From JACTOJ01 sp032335695 (GTDB lineage: Bacteria; Bacillota; Clostridia; Clostridiales; Clostridiaceae): a stretch of 64,000 bases of DNA. Shown in pieces: positions 42,232 through 51,819 of this stretch. The notes beneath the pieces were generated by a model. It was not told where the DNA came from, did no database searches, and saw nothing but the letters and a program-made list of their open reading frames with translations. Position 1 is the first letter of the stretch. Every line of letters begins with the position of its first letter. Position numbers and translations under genes: made by a program. The stretch is from contig NZ_JACTOJ010000021.1 in NCBI RefSeq assembly GCF_032335695.1, positions 15,098-79,097 on the forward strand, written 5' to 3'.

Positions 42232-43800
42232 ATGATTTGTGGTAACTGTAATAAGGAGTTTGAGTACACAGAAGGCTTAAAATTTTGTCCATATTGCGGC
42301 TGCAAGATAAACATAGACTTTGTTCCAAGAGAGGGAGCAGCAGATGATTTTAATTCTGAAGAAAATGAACCTCCTAAGGAAGCAAAGCTTGGAAATACTT
42401 TAGATATGCCTAAAATAACAGATGAGCAAATAAAGCAAGAAGCAAGAAGAAAAAAGGCTGAGCAAAGAGCTATTAAGCGTCAGCAGTATATTAGTAAAGC
42501 TAAAACCATTGTGAAAGATCAAAGATTTTTATTAACGGTAGCTACCATAGCGGTGGTTATTGTAATAGCAATAATAGGGGATAAGTTCTTTTTAAATCAG
42601 TCCGTAAATGAATCTAACATAACCTCGGATCTTTTGGGGAAAGTTATAACACTGCCTAAAGGGACGAAGTTTGAGGTAAAAAAAGATTACATAAAAAGCA
42701 TATCAATCACTGAAAACAAAAAAGATAAGGATACCCAAAAAATACTTGCCAATTTCATTTTGGCAGACAGCAGCATAAAGGTTACGGGAAGTCTGCAGGC
42801 TAATTATAAAGAAGTATCTAAAAATTCATGGAAGCTTAATGGAAACCTAAATATAAATAATGGAATTAAGGTTGAACCATTGACAGGAGTAAATGAAGAT
42901 TCGTTTATTCAGCTTTTAAAAGGAGCTAACATAACTATAGGCAGTGAAACCATAGCCATAAGTGATAAGAATGTTAAAAAAATAAACATATCCGATAAAA
43001 AAACCGATTTTCCAAATGACAGTGAAGAAATAGTAGCAGATGTTACTCTAGATAGCGGTATAGCTTCCGCAGAAGGAAAATTAAAGTGCAAACTCACTTT
43101 TGATGAACAAAATTGGCAGATATCAAGTGTAGATAGACAAAGTCAAGAGGATTTTAAGCTGACACCCTCTCAGAGTCTTTCAAAGGATAAGCTGGCACAG
43201 CTTATAAATAAAAACATGAATGAAAATGTAAGCTATGATGGAATATTTGGAGGAAAAGCTTTTAATGTAAATGACAAATTTACAAAGGATATGAATATAA
43301 CGGATTTCAAATATGCAGATGATAATGAAATCAATGTTTCAACAACTAGAAATCTTAATATAGGAGTGCTTATCGCATCAGTATCTAAAAACTATGTTTA
43401 TAAATACACTTTTAGTAATATAACATTAATTAGTGCAGATAAAGCTTCCGTAAATTCAGCAGAGCTTCAGGATATAAACAAGGATTCTATATCCAGCGGC
43501 CTGGTCAATAAAGAAATAGATATGGGAGAAGGGTTTTTATCCTTATGGACTGATAGTCATGAGATAACTAAGGGAGAAGCTCAAAGCTTTACTTTAGATG
43601 AAGTGCTATCTAAGAAAAACTCGCCTGATGTAAAATATGCATATGGTAAAATAAACTATGAGGATGGAGGAACTGATAATATAGTAATAGTATATAAATT
43701 GAGCTATGACGGTTCTTCGGGATATACTTGGAAAATAGATAGCGTAATAAGCTCTGAATCTAATAAATATGATAACTATTCAAAAAATAAGATAAAATAA
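42232..43800 (+). CDS. zinc-ribbon membrane protein of unknown function
   Basis: 522 residues with GTGGAGGTG before the ATG. The N-terminus is a Cys4 zinc ribbon (CGNCNKEF, then FCPYCGCK, about 3-26). A charged helical linker follows, then one membrane helix (about 101-118, FLLTVATIAVVIVIAIIG). About 400 residues lie outside, built from at least two similar beta-rich units (around 135-290 and 300-420; compare SFIQLLKGANITIG with KLAQLINKNMNENV). The zinc-ribbon-helix-repeat plan resembles TcaA/YvbJ-like surface proteins, but I cannot assign it firmly. It is followed by a terminator whose stem contains the stop codon. Confidence 0.75.
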   Translation: MICGNCNKEFEYTEGLKFCPYCGCKINIDFVPREGAADDFNSEENEPPKEAKLGNTLDMPKITDEQIKQEARRKKAEQRAIKRQQYISKAKTIVKDQRFLLTVATIAVVIVIAIIGDKFFLNQSVNESNITSDLLGKVITLPKGTKFEVKKDYIKSISITENKKDKDTQKILANFILADSSIKVTGSLQANYKEVSKNSWKLNGNLNINNGIKVEPLTGVNEDSFIQLLKGANITIGSETIAISDKNVKKINISDKKTDFPNDSEEIVADVTLDSGIASAEGKLKCKLTFDEQNWQISSVDRQSQEDFKLTPSQSLSKDKLAQLINKNMNENVSYDGIFGGKAFNVNDKFTKDMNITDFKYADDNEINVSTTRNLNIGVLIASVSKNYVYKYTFSNITLISADKASVNSAELQDINKDSISSGLVNKEIDMGEGFLSLWTDSHEITKGEAQSFTLDEVLSKKNSPDVKYAYGKINYEDGGTDNIVIVYKLSYDGSSGYTWKIDSVISSESNKYDNYSKNKIK

Positions 43801-43831
43801 AAGGGTATGCAGCGGCATATCCTTTTATTTT
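43794..43831. terminator. bidirectional terminator overlapping a stop codon
   Basis: AAAATAAAAGGGTATGC (43794-43810) pairs with GCATATCCTTTTATTTT (43815-43831), one wobble. The TAA stop at 43798-43800 lies inside the left arm. Confidence 0.85.
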
Positions 43832-43855
43832 ACCAGATAATTAAAACACACACAC

Positions 43856-44836
43856 TTATTTTATAGAATTAAGATTCTTAAGCACTCTTATATCGTCGCC
43901 GTAAAACTTAAATAGATTAAAGTTTCCAAAAAGCCTTGAGGTTATTCTTTCTGAATATATTGAGGATAATTCTTTTAAAGAATAATTAGTAGATACAAGC
44001 ATTTTCTTTTGATTCAAAAGCTTTTGGTTTAGTATATTAAAGAGCTCGGTTTTAGAGAATTCGTTTATCTGCTCTGTGCCCAAATCGTCTATTATCAAAA
44101 GATCGCAGTTTACAATCAATTCTTCTAAGGTTTCATCATTCTCAAATCTTATCTTTCTAAGATCTTTTATTAATTCCTCGGCAGTTCTGTATACCACAAA
44201 TACTCCTCTATCCAATAGATCTTTAGCTATGCAATGGGATAGAAAGGTTTTTCCTGTGCCAGAGCTTCCATAAAAAAGAAGATTGTCGCTTATGGCATTG
44301 AAATTCTTCAAAAAATTCATGGCTCTAGGGAGAATTTGCTCCATGTTTTTTCTAGCACTCTGAGGATTTTCTCCATCTCTAGCGGAAGAGTAATAATTAA
44401 GATTGAAATTATCAAAATTATTTTCAGAGAGTATTTGGTTTAATGCTGAATCCTTGTAGTATAGCTTCACCAATTTTTGTTTATAGCAGCTGCATTTTGA
44501 ATTTCCTATATATCCAGTATCCTTGCACTTAGGGCATTGATAGTGAATGGACAGATAATCCTGAGAGTAACCAGCAGATACAAGGGCTTCAACTTTTTTT
44601 ATTCTCAAATCGGTTAATTCTGTTTTTAGTTTCTTTAAGTATAGTTCTCTATTTTCTACATTTTTCAAGGAACTCATGGAAATGGTTAAGCAAAGCTTGG
44701 CTATAGCCTTATCTATGCTTGTAACTTCGGGAACTTTAGCAGCCACTTCAGCTTTTCTCACGGAGAGAGCTTCGTTTTCCGCATTTCCTATTTCTTCATA
44801 TATTTTCATTATATCTGAATGGTAGCTTTTTATCAT
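43856..44836 (-). CDS. DnaC/DnaI-like helicase loader ATPase
   Basis: 326 residues. The N-terminal part contains a Cys zinc motif (YQCPKCKDTGYIGNSKCSCY, about 114-133), a feature of DnaI-type loaders. The C-terminal AAA+ domain has Walker A FYGSSGTGKTFLSH, Walker B LLIIDDLGTE, sensor I STNYS and an arginine-finger region SERITSRLFG. It loads the replicative helicase. Its start overlaps the stop of the DnaD-like gene by 4 bases, the usual replication-restart pair in Firmicutes. Confidence 0.92.
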   Translation of the reverse strand: MIKSYHSDIMKIYEEIGNAENEALSVRKAEVAAKVPEVTSIDKAIAKLCLTISMSSLKNVENRELYLKKLKTELTDLRIKKVEALVSAGYSQDYLSIHYQCPKCKDTGYIGNSKCSCYKQKLVKLYYKDSALNQILSENNFDNFNLNYYSSARDGENPQSARKNMEQILPRAMNFLKNFNAISDNLLFYGSSGTGKTFLSHCIAKDLLDRGVFVVYRTAEELIKDLRKIRFENDETLEELIVNCDLLIIDDLGTEQINEFSKTELFNILNQKLLNQKKMLVSTNYSLKELSSIYSERITSRLFGNFNLFKFYGDDIRVLKNLNSIK

Positions 44837-45810
44837 TTATCATCCCACCCTAAAAGACGTTTTTCTAAAGAATCATAATCGTAAACTCTCTGCTCAAAAT
44901 TATTAAAATTATCATTCTTATTTTTGCTTGGAGTATTTTTCTTTGAAACCTGTCTTTTATTATCCTTTAGTCTTATGTCATCAAGAGTTTTTATTCCATC
45001 TTTATGCCAGCTTGAAAGTATGGCGTCTATATATTTGAAATCTGCCCTATTAAGTCTTTCAAAGCATATATCACAAGCCTTAAATACAATTTCTACTGAA
45101 AAATTTAGGGTAGTAACCCATTTATCCAGCATTTCCTCTTGAGGCTTCATTACATCCGCATCTTTTATCCCTAAGTAAGTAAGGATTTTTCTGTATTTAA
45201 TCCATTTATCCTCATGCCTTTTTATATAGCTCTGAGCTTGATCTATATTCTGTATTTTAGCTTCATGCCAGCCTATGGCCACTTTTTCTATATATCTGTA
45301 ATCGCTTTTTCCCTTTGAAACACAGTATTCTATAAGCAGAAGAATAAGTTCAGGAGAAAAGTTTAAATCTTTCTGCCAGCCTATATATGTTGAAATTTCC
45401 TTTGAAGCCAAAGGACGGGCTACTAATTTTTCTATTTCCTGAAGCATATCTTTTGTAGAAGAATTGCTAAGCTCTTCAAGAATATTTACATCGCTGGCTG
45501 GTTTTATAGCATCTTCTGAAAGATCAACAAATTCTATATTATAGTTGCCCATGCTGTCGAGAGGACGAAATTTTATAACTCCCTCTTCATTCCAATAATT
45601 CCATGCATTCATTACATCGGATTCAAGAAGATGAAGTGCGGAGGCCATCAGTGTGGAATTTACACCAGGCTCATTGCTTAAACAGTATTTAAGCGCTAGT
45701 AAATATACTTTTATAAACTCCCCACGGGCTTTAGGCATATATTTTTCTATAAATATGTTGCTTACCGGTGTATAATCATTGGAGCTTTTTTTGAACATGA
45801 ATGTACTCAT
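44833..45810 (-). CDS. DnaD-domain replication initiation protein
   Basis: 325 residues from ATG 45810, which has AAAGGG nine bases upstream; an in-frame ATG at 45828 lacks a ribosome site. An N-terminal winged-helix region (YLLALKYCLSNEP with following helices) is joined to two DnaD/DnaB-like C-terminal helical units: YIGWQKDLNFSPELILLLIE with YIEKVAIGWHEAKI, and WVTTLNFSVEIVFKACDICF with YIDAILSSWHKDGI. The tail is basic. Such proteins remodel DNA at origins and help the loader encoded downstream with 4-base overlap. Confidence 0.9.
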   Translation of the reverse strand: MSTFMFKKSSNDYTPVSNIFIEKYMPKARGEFIKVYLLALKYCLSNEPGVNSTLMASALHLLESDVMNAWNYWNEEGVIKFRPLDSMGNYNIEFVDLSEDAIKPASDVNILEELSNSSTKDMLQEIEKLVARPLASKEISTYIGWQKDLNFSPELILLLIEYCVSKGKSDYRYIEKVAIGWHEAKIQNIDQAQSYIKRHEDKWIKYRKILTYLGIKDADVMKPQEEMLDKWVTTLNFSVEIVFKACDICFERLNRADFKYIDAILSSWHKDGIKTLDDIRLKDNKRQVSKKNTPSKNKNDNFNNFEQRVYDYDSLEKRLLGWDDK

Positions 45811-45975
45811 ACCTATCAACCCTTTCATACATTCTATAATTTGGAGTTCATATATTTATTATAGCAAAGTGGAAACATCACCTCAATAAATAAAATTTTC
45901 ATGTTTGAAGGAATAAAAAATACAATTTAGGATATATTAAGGTGTGTTCGGCAAATTTAGGAAGGGATGATTTTC

Positions 45976-46566
45976 ATGCATTATATTAAATTCAGCAAGG
46001 TAAGCTGCATCATAATGTTGTGCACGCTTTTTTTATGTGTAGCCGTATATTTTTCATATACACCAAAAGCTGGAGAAATAAAAAATAAAGTTAGTAATCA
46101 AAATGTAAATAAAGCAAAAGATAAGGAAATAAATCAAAACACAAATAAGGTGATTCAAACATCATCTCAAAATAGTAGCAGTGCAAACACAACGAGTATG
46201 CTTCCTCCTTCAAGAGGTGTCATAAGTTCAAAATTCGGCACCCGCTGGGGAAAGATGCATCAAGGAGTGGATATAGCAGCAGATTTAGGAACGCCTATAA
46301 AGGCAGCTTTGGATGGAAAGGTTATTTATTCTAGCTGGATGGAGGGATATGGTAATACTATAGAGCTCCAGCATCAGGGGGAGGTAGTGACGCTTTATGG
46401 TCATTGCAGCAAGCGCATAGCTGACCTTGGTCAATATGTGAAAAAAGGTGATGTTATAGGCTTGGTAGGAAGCACTGGAAGGAGCACTGGACCTCATCTG
46501 CATTTTGAGGTGAGAATTAATGGAACTCCTGTAGATCCTCAAGGCTATGTAGCTTTAGGAAGCTAG
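45976..46566 (+). CDS. M23 peptidoglycan endopeptidase
   Basis: 196 residues from ATG 45976, since GGAAGGG directly abuts the upstream in-frame ATG 45967. A signal/anchor helix (SCIIMLCTLFLCVAVYFSY), a Lys/Asn/Gln-rich linker (about 30-70) and a LytM/M23 domain with metal ligands HQGVDIAADLGTP (His, Asp) and GPHLHFEVR (HxH). It cuts peptide cross-bridges in the wall if active; both zinc motifs are intact. Single gene with a strong terminator. Confidence 0.92.
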   Translation: MHYIKFSKVSCIIMLCTLFLCVAVYFSYTPKAGEIKNKVSNQNVNKAKDKEINQNTNKVIQTSSQNSSSANTTSMLPPSRGVISSKFGTRWGKMHQGVDIAADLGTPIKAALDGKVIYSSWMEGYGNTIELQHQGEVVTLYGHCSKRIADLGQYVKKGDVIGLVGSTGRSTGPHLHFEVRINGTPVDPQGYVALGS

Positions 46567-46577
46567 ACTAAAAACAA

Positions 46578-46616
46578 GATATCCAAGCGACTCAATGCTT
46601 GGATATCAACATTTTT
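46578..46616 (+). terminator. terminator after the M23 gene
   Basis: GATATCCAAGC (46578-46588) and GCTTGGATATC (46597-46607) form the stem, with TTTTTT shortly after. Confidence 0.85.
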
Positions 46617-46632
46617 TGAAATATACCATTTA

Positions 46633-47829
46633 TTAATAGTCCTTAGAAAATAATTTATCTACAGATAATATTGCTTTTTCGCTGGAATCATCCTCGGATT
46701 GATTGCAGCATATTTTAAGGAGCGACAAAACGTCCTTGAAAGCTAAATTAGGTCTATTTTCTATTAATATAGCACATATACCGCTTATAAAAGCGCAGGC
46801 ACAAGAAGTGCCAGTATAATTTGTATAAGCCTTTTCTAAAGGATGAGGATAAACCTTTGCACCATTTTTCTCTGAAACATAGAAAATATTAGAATTAAGA
46901 GAACAAATATTTGTACATACTGATGACAAATCAGGTTTTTCTAATTTCCCAAAGGGACCTTTAGAAGAATAGGCAAAAGGGTTGTGGTCTGGAGAGGAAT
47001 CCAATCCTCCAACAGTTATGCAGTTGCTTAAAGCAGAGATACCTGTTATGTTCGCATAATCCGCTTTCAAAGACCCGGAAGGCAGCACAGGAATTATATT
47101 TTTATCTATAAGTCTATCGAAAAATATCTTAAAGCAGTTAATTAGTCTTATATCAAAATCCAGTATTTCAAATGGAAGGCAGGCAATTCTTATATTGAAC
47201 TCAGAAGAATCTTTTATTATACATTCAAAAGCGTAGAATATATCTGAGATTTTACCTTTTCCAGTAGCATCGAAAGCTTTTACAGCGTATAGATGAGCTT
47301 CTTGAGCAACACCTGAATAGATTCCTTTTGAGGAATAGCCGCTGCCGCAAAGAAGTCCAGCAATAAAAGTTCCATGCCCGTTATCATCATATGGAAATTT
47401 AAAATTATTTAAGGGATCAATGAATTTTTTTATTTTTCCTCTAGGCTTCTCAAGGTCTGCATGGGGATAAACTCCGCTATCTATAAGTGCTATACCCACT
47501 CCGCTGCCAGTATGAGGAGAGTTGTTTTTTAAGTGTACATTATTTGCAGTAAGTATATTTGTGCCGCATAAAAAGGCATAAGAATCAAAGGCTATATAAT
47601 CTACCTCAGGATATTCCAGTAATCTTTCTATAGTATTAGAAGATAATATTGCTGATACCATGTTTATGCAGGGAAAAGAATAAAGAAGAACTCCTTTTGA
47701 TGATTTTACCTTTTTTTCCACTGAATTAATTAATGACTTACAAAATATGTTTACTCTATAGTTTTTATAAATTTTATTTTCTAAACAATATTTTAGATTA
47801 GTGGATATTTTATTTTTTAAAAAAAACAT
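46633..47829 (-). CDS. subtilase (S8) without a signal peptide
   Basis: 398 residues, AGGAGT before the ATG. A short N-terminal propeptide-like region (about 1-90) is followed by a subtilisin domain with the full triad: Asp117 in IALIDSGVYPHAD, His152 in DDNGHGTFIAGLL, Ser342 in YTGTSCACAFISG. An oxyanion-region motif LPSGS is in place. No N-terminal signal peptide is visible, so it may be intracellular, or exported late in sporulation like other clostridial S8 proteases. It is rich in cysteine for an exported protease, which favours a cytosolic or spore location. Confidence 0.88.
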   Translation of the reverse strand: MFFLKNKISTNLKYCLENKIYKNYRVNIFCKSLINSVEKKVKSSKGVLLYSFPCINMVSAILSSNTIERLLEYPEVDYIAFDSYAFLCGTNILTANNVHLKNNSPHTGSGVGIALIDSGVYPHADLEKPRGKIKKFIDPLNNFKFPYDDNGHGTFIAGLLCGSGYSSKGIYSGVAQEAHLYAVKAFDATGKGKISDIFYAFECIIKDSSEFNIRIACLPFEILDFDIRLINCFKIFFDRLIDKNIIPVLPSGSLKADYANITGISALSNCITVGGLDSSPDHNPFAYSSKGPFGKLEKPDLSSVCTNICSLNSNIFYVSEKNGAKVYPHPLEKAYTNYTGTSCACAFISGICAILIENRPNLAFKDVLSLLKICCNQSEDDSSEKAILSVDKLFSKDY

Positions 47830-48033
47830 GAGTACTCCTTTCTCATATTTTTAATTATGACTATGTCTTAAAAATATGTTTGTACTTACATTAAATTGTA
47901 CAAGTAATTTTATGAACTATTATATTATATGAAACTATTGATAAATGTTATATATTGACGTATGATTTTATTGTATTTTTTTATTAAAGATATTTTAAAA
48001 ATTTGTGCTTTAACATATGAAAGGAGATCAGCG

Positions 48034-48225
48034 ATGCCTTTAATAGATTATAAATGTAAAAAATGTGGAGAAAATTTCTTTGAAATAGTTAAAAATGATA
48101 AAGATAGAGTTTTTTGTCCTAAATGCGGAAGTGAAGAAGCAGAGAGGGTGTATAAAGGGAAATACTATGGGAAAAATGGAGGAGGCTGCAGCGGCAACTG
48201 TTCGGGCTGTGCTGGATGCCATTAG
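48034..48225 (+). CDS. FmdB-type zinc-ribbon protein
   Basis: 63 residues from ATG 48034 after AAAGGAGA. The N-terminal FmdB zinc ribbon (PLIDYKCKKCGENFFEIV and VFCPKCGSEEAERV) ends in a Gly/Cys-rich tail (GGGCSGNCSGCAGCH) that adds four more cysteines and a His, so a second metal site is likely. FmdB-domain peptides are common in anaerobes and their role, putatively regulatory, is not settled. Confidence 0.9.
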   Translation: MPLIDYKCKKCGENFFEIVKNDKDRVFCPKCGSEEAERVYKGKYYGKNGGGCSGNCSGCAGCH

Positions 48226-48232
48226 TAAAGCA

Positions 48233-48661
48233 TCACTTTCTCTTAAATAAGATTATGCCTATGAGCATAAGTATGACCCCTAAAATTTTTGATGTAGAAA
48301 AAGTTATTTTGGTTGAATCAAATAATCCAAAAGCATCAATTAGAGCGGCGGATAAAAGCTGTGCTAAAAGTATAGTTAATATAGCATAAGTTGTTCCTAA
48401 TTGATGAATGCTTTTCATTACTGTAAAAGTTATTATTACGCCGATAAGACCGCCGGATAAATATAGTTTGTTTACATCCCTTATGGCTCTTATGTTGCCA
48501 TCTCTCACAAATAAGAATATTATTAAAGTAAAAATAAAGGCTGTGCCTTGAACTATCAGGTTTGTTTGCCAACAACCTATTTTAAGGTACAGTCTAGTAT
48601 TGAACACCCCTTGCAGGCTCATAGATACCCCTGCGATTATAGCCAATAGTAAACCTATCAT
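48233..48661 (-). CDS. DMT-superfamily small membrane protein (YdcZ-like)
   Basis: 142 residues, five predicted helices, with GLLLAIIAGVSMSLQGVFNTRL at the start, a pattern of the DMT YdcZ/DUF606 family, and GGLIGVIITFTVMKSIHQLG and LLAQLLSAALIDAFGLF later. It is a half-size transporter-like protein that would act as a dimer; substrate unknown. It is convergent with the FmdB gene with only 7 bases between the stops. Confidence 0.88.
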   Translation of the reverse strand: MIGLLLAIIAGVSMSLQGVFNTRLYLKIGCWQTNLIVQGTAFIFTLIIFLFVRDGNIRAIRDVNKLYLSGGLIGVIITFTVMKSIHQLGTTYAILTILLAQLLSAALIDAFGLFDSTKITFSTSKILGVILMLIGIILFKRK

Positions 48662-48765
48662 AAGTAATCACCTCAAGGCTAGTATACCCATGCTGCGAAA
48701 AAAAATTCTGAGAGGTTATGATTTAAAATAATATAGATTTTTAAAGCATAAGCTAAAATTAAAAA

Positions 48766-48815
48766 AGAGCTTGGCATTAGCAATTTTCAATTGCTAATGT
48801 CACAGCCCTTTTGTT
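48766..48815 (-). terminator. terminator after the dUTPase gene
   Basis: CATTAGCAATT (48775-48785) and AATTGCTAATG (48790-48800) pair around a short loop. The minus strand shows T-run CTCTTTTT after it. Confidence 0.8.
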
Positions 48816-48822
48816 TTTATAG

Positions 48823-49308
48823 TTAATAATTTGTGGCATTACATATATCATTAATATTGTATCTTAAAATATATGTATTCTCTATATCTTTTTCACTGAA
48901 ACCTAGACTCAAGCCTAAACTTAAAAAGTCCTCGAAAAGGGTTAAGTACTGATCTTCACTGGAACATACGATAAAATCATTTAAATCTATGTACAAGTTA
49001 AGAAATTGATCAGTTAAAGAATATTCTACTTTTTTTGCTGTTAATTCATCAAAAGTAAGTCCTCTTTCTGAGCCCATAGAGAGAAGAAAGTAAATGCAAT
49101 CTGTATATTTATCTAAAATTTTTTGTAAAGGTGATACTTTTTGATCACTCCAGTATTTAAAACATTTAGTTTCATTAGCAAGTTCAGCAATTTTAACATG
49201 CAGCGCAAGTAATCTGTCCTGTCTTAGAGAACGAGAGTCAGGATCATATTGCACTGATATTTTTCCATCAAGTTCGTGTTGCAAATCAAAGAGCTTCTCA
49301 AAATTCAT
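48823..49308 (-). CDS. dimeric (all-alpha) dUTP diphosphatase
   Basis: 161 residues, helical dUTPase of the MazG-like superfamily. Metal-binding acidic motifs appear as ALHVKIAELANETKCFKYW (ExxxE) and LDKYTDCIYFLLSMG (ExxD-type position). A substrate-gripping Trp is present. It hydrolyses dUTP to dUMP and pyrophosphate, limiting uracil in DNA and feeding dTMP synthesis. Clostridia usually carry this form instead of the trimeric enzyme. Stand-alone gene. Confidence 0.88.
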   Translation of the reverse strand: MNFEKLFDLQHELDGKISVQYDPDSRSLRQDRLLALHVKIAELANETKCFKYWSDQKVSPLQKILDKYTDCIYFLLSMGSERGLTFDELTAKKVEYSLTDQFLNLYIDLNDFIVCSSEDQYLTLFEDFLSLGLSLGFSEKDIENTYILRYNINDICNATNY

Positions 49309-49583
49309 AAATTAAGCTTCCTTTCTTTTGGGATTAATAAAACAAGCTTCAGTTTAGGACTTTAAGTAAAAGATAAATTTTTGACGCTTTACTTTCATAA
49401 AATAATAATAAACATTCGACATATATATTTTAACGAATTATAACAAAAATTTAAAGTTTTCGTAAACGGTTACTTTAAATTTTATTTTTATTTTTTAAAA
49501 ATATGAAAATATTATGACAAAATGAAACATTTATACTGGTAAGGTTTCCATAAAACGGATGGTAAAAAGCTAAAAATAAAAAC
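49309..49583. other. gene-free stretch
   Basis: Promoter region of the minus-strand dUTPase gene plus AT-rich DNA with no supported gene or repeat. Confidence 0.5.
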
Positions 49584-49641
49584 ACACACATAAAATTTCA
49601 GTACAAGTATCCTTGTATTTTCTGAAATTTTATATGTGTGT
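49584..49641 (-). terminator. long hairpin after the 2H phosphoesterase gene
   Basis: ACACACATAAAATTTCAG (49584-49601) pairs with CTGAAATTTTATATGTGTGT (49622-49641), with small bulges, and an inner TACAAG/CTTGTA extends the stem. Confidence 0.7.
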
Positions 49642-49666
49642 TAAATGTTAGTTGTTTATGTTAAAT

Positions 49667-50215
49667 TTAATATTCTTTTAAAGGATAACTTTTTATAACC
49701 ATATCCCTCTTATTGTTCACTGGCTTCCAAAGTTCAATTCTATCTATAGTAACAAGCTTGTAAAAACCCTGCTTCTTAGCTCTGCTGCAAGCTGCTATGT
49801 ATTCCCCTTTAGACCATTCTCTTTGTGCAAAGTTTGTATTAGCTAGTGAAATGTGCAAGTCCCAATCTTCAATTTTAGCTCTAACATTTAATCCATGAAG
49901 TTTTAAGGTTTCATTTATAGTTCTTGCTAATCTGCTAATATAGCCCTTGCTTTCTATCTTAAGGTTTACTGATTTATATGGGTCGTCAAAGCAAATGATA
50001 TCTTTTACTTCAACTTTAAACCTTTTATAGGGTTTAAAAATTTTAAGCAATATTTCATCAAGCTTTTCTATATCAGGATCATCAACCACTTCCAATGTTA
50101 TATGTAAGGTAGGCAAGTTTCTGTATAGCTTGTATTTCTTACATATATTTCTTTGAACTTCCTCTATTTCTCGGTATGAATCGTTATCAAATAAAGCAAC
50201 CAAATAATATCTCAT
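49667..50215 (-). CDS. 2H phosphoesterase / 2'-5' RNA ligase-like protein
   Basis: 182 residues from ATG 50215, set by GGGGGTTG; an in-frame GTG/ATG 12 bases earlier overlaps this site. Two HxT/S motifs of the 2H superfamily are present, TLHITLEVV and LHISLAN, each followed by hydrophobic strand residues. Members act on cyclic phosphates, RNA ends or nucleotide adducts; substrate unknown here. Single gene before murA and divergent from it. Confidence 0.85.
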   Translation of the reverse strand: MRYYLVALFDNDSYREIEEVQRNICKKYKLYRNLPTLHITLEVVDDPDIEKLDEILLKIFKPYKRFKVEVKDIICFDDPYKSVNLKIESKGYISRLARTINETLKLHGLNVRAKIEDWDLHISLANTNFAQREWSKGEYIAACSRAKKQGFYKLVTIDRIELWKPVNNKRDMVIKSYPLKEY

Positions 50216-50522
50216 TGCAACCCCCAAATATAAATCAAAAATGCCATTTAAATCAATATGTACTGAACCTATTATTTAATTATACCATAACAATTATATA
50301 TAAGCCACTTTTACCAATAAATTCAATGATGTTTATATAAAAATATACTTAACATTATTGAGACTTATGCTATAATAATGTATAAAGCGTAATTATATAA
50401 TAGGTTATTTTTGTTTTTAAATTATATGGAATATGTTAGATAATTGTAATTATTTAGTTTTAATATATTGGAATAATAGAATTTTTGTATTTTTAAATAT
50501 TGGTGTAAGGATGGATAATTTA

Positions 50523-51779
50523 ATGGAAAAGTTTATTATACGTGGTGGAAACTCACTGCATGGAAGCGTTGATATAAGTGGAGCAAAGAATGCTGCAGTT
50601 GCTATTTTGCCAGCTGCAATTATGGCGAGTAAAGGGACATGCATTATTGAAAATATACCTGATATAGAGGATATTCATTATCTGGAAAAAATAATAAAAT
50701 CCTTAGGATGTAAGATGACTATAGAAAATAATTGTGCGGTTATAGACAGCACAGGGATGAGTAATTTAGAAGCATGTACAGAAGATGTAAGAAAGCTTAG
50801 AGCATCTTACTATTTAAACGGAGCTATGCTTGGAAGATTTAAAGAATCAAAGGTGGAGCTTCCAGGAGGATGCCCAATAGGTGTAAGACCTATCGATCAG
50901 CATATAAAAGGATTTGAGGCCCTAGGTGCTGAAGTAACTATTGAACATGGAATATTGCATGCAAAGGCAGAAAAATTGGTAGGAACAAATATATTTTTTG
51001 ATGTAGTTAGTGTAGGCGCAACAATAAATGTTATGCTGGCTGCTGCACTTGCAGAGGGAACTACAATTCTTGAAAATGTGGCGAGAGAACCTCATGTGGT
51101 AGATGTAGCTAATTTCTTAAATACCATGGGAGCCAATATAAAGGGCGCTGGAACAGATGTTATAAGGATAACTGGAGTAAAGGAATTGGAAGGCTGCAAT
51201 TACAGCGTAATTCCAGATCAGATTGAAGCTGGTACTTATATGATATCTGCTGCAGCTTGTGGAGGAGAAGTTACTATAAATAATGTTATTCCTAAGCACC
51301 TTGAATCTATATCTGCAAAACTTATAGAGATGGGAGCTAAGATTATAGAAAATGAGGACAGCGTAGTGGTTAGGTCTGACGGAAAACTTAGCGCGGTAAA
51401 TATTAAGACACTGCCATATCCAGGTTTTCCTACAGATGTACAGCAGCCCATGAGTGCTATGCTTAGTATAGCCAAGGGGAGAAGCATAATAAACGAAAGT
51501 ATATGGGAAAATAGATTTAAACATCTAGATGAACTTAAAAAAATGGGCGCAAAGGCTGAAGTTGATGGACGTACAGCTATAATTGATGGCGTGGATAGGC
51601 TTACTGGAGCTGTAGTCAATGCTACTGATTTGAGAGCTGGAGCAGCCATGGTTATAGCAGCTTTAGTAGCTAGTGGTGAAAGTGAGATACATAATTTAGA
51701 TCATATAGACAGAGGATATCCTCATATAGAACAAAAGTTTAGAAGATTAGGTGCAGATATAAGAAGAGTCCAAGGGTAA
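50523..51779 (+). CDS. murA: UDP-N-acetylglucosamine 1-carboxyvinyltransferase
   Basis: About 418 residues from ATG 50523, the family's usual MEKFIIRGG start, with AAGGATGG upstream; ATG 50511 abuts that site and longer frames are run-ons. It transfers enolpyruvate from PEP to UDP-GlcNAc, the first committed step of peptidoglycan synthesis. Markers: LHGSVDISGAKNAAVAILPA, the catalytic and fosfomycin-target Cys in ELPGGCPIGVRPIDQHI, and LRAGAAMVIAAL at the C-terminus. Followed by walJ. Confidence 0.95.
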   Translation: MEKFIIRGGNSLHGSVDISGAKNAAVAILPAAIMASKGTCIIENIPDIEDIHYLEKIIKSLGCKMTIENNCAVIDSTGMSNLEACTEDVRKLRASYYLNGAMLGRFKESKVELPGGCPIGVRPIDQHIKGFEALGAEVTIEHGILHAKAEKLVGTNIFFDVVSVGATINVMLAAALAEGTTILENVAREPHVVDVANFLNTMGANIKGAGTDVIRITGVKELEGCNYSVIPDQIEAGTYMISAAACGGEVTINNVIPKHLESISAKLIEMGAKIIENEDSVVVRSDGKLSAVNIKTLPYPGFPTDVQQPMSAMLSIAKGRSIINESIWENRFKHLDELKKMGAKAEVDGRTAIIDGVDRLTGAVVNATDLRAGAAMVIAALVASGESEIHNLDHIDRGYPHIEQKFRRLGADIRRVQG

Positions 51780-51819
51780 TTAATTTGCTCTTAAGGCTAT
51801 ATAGAAATGGAGTAATAAA

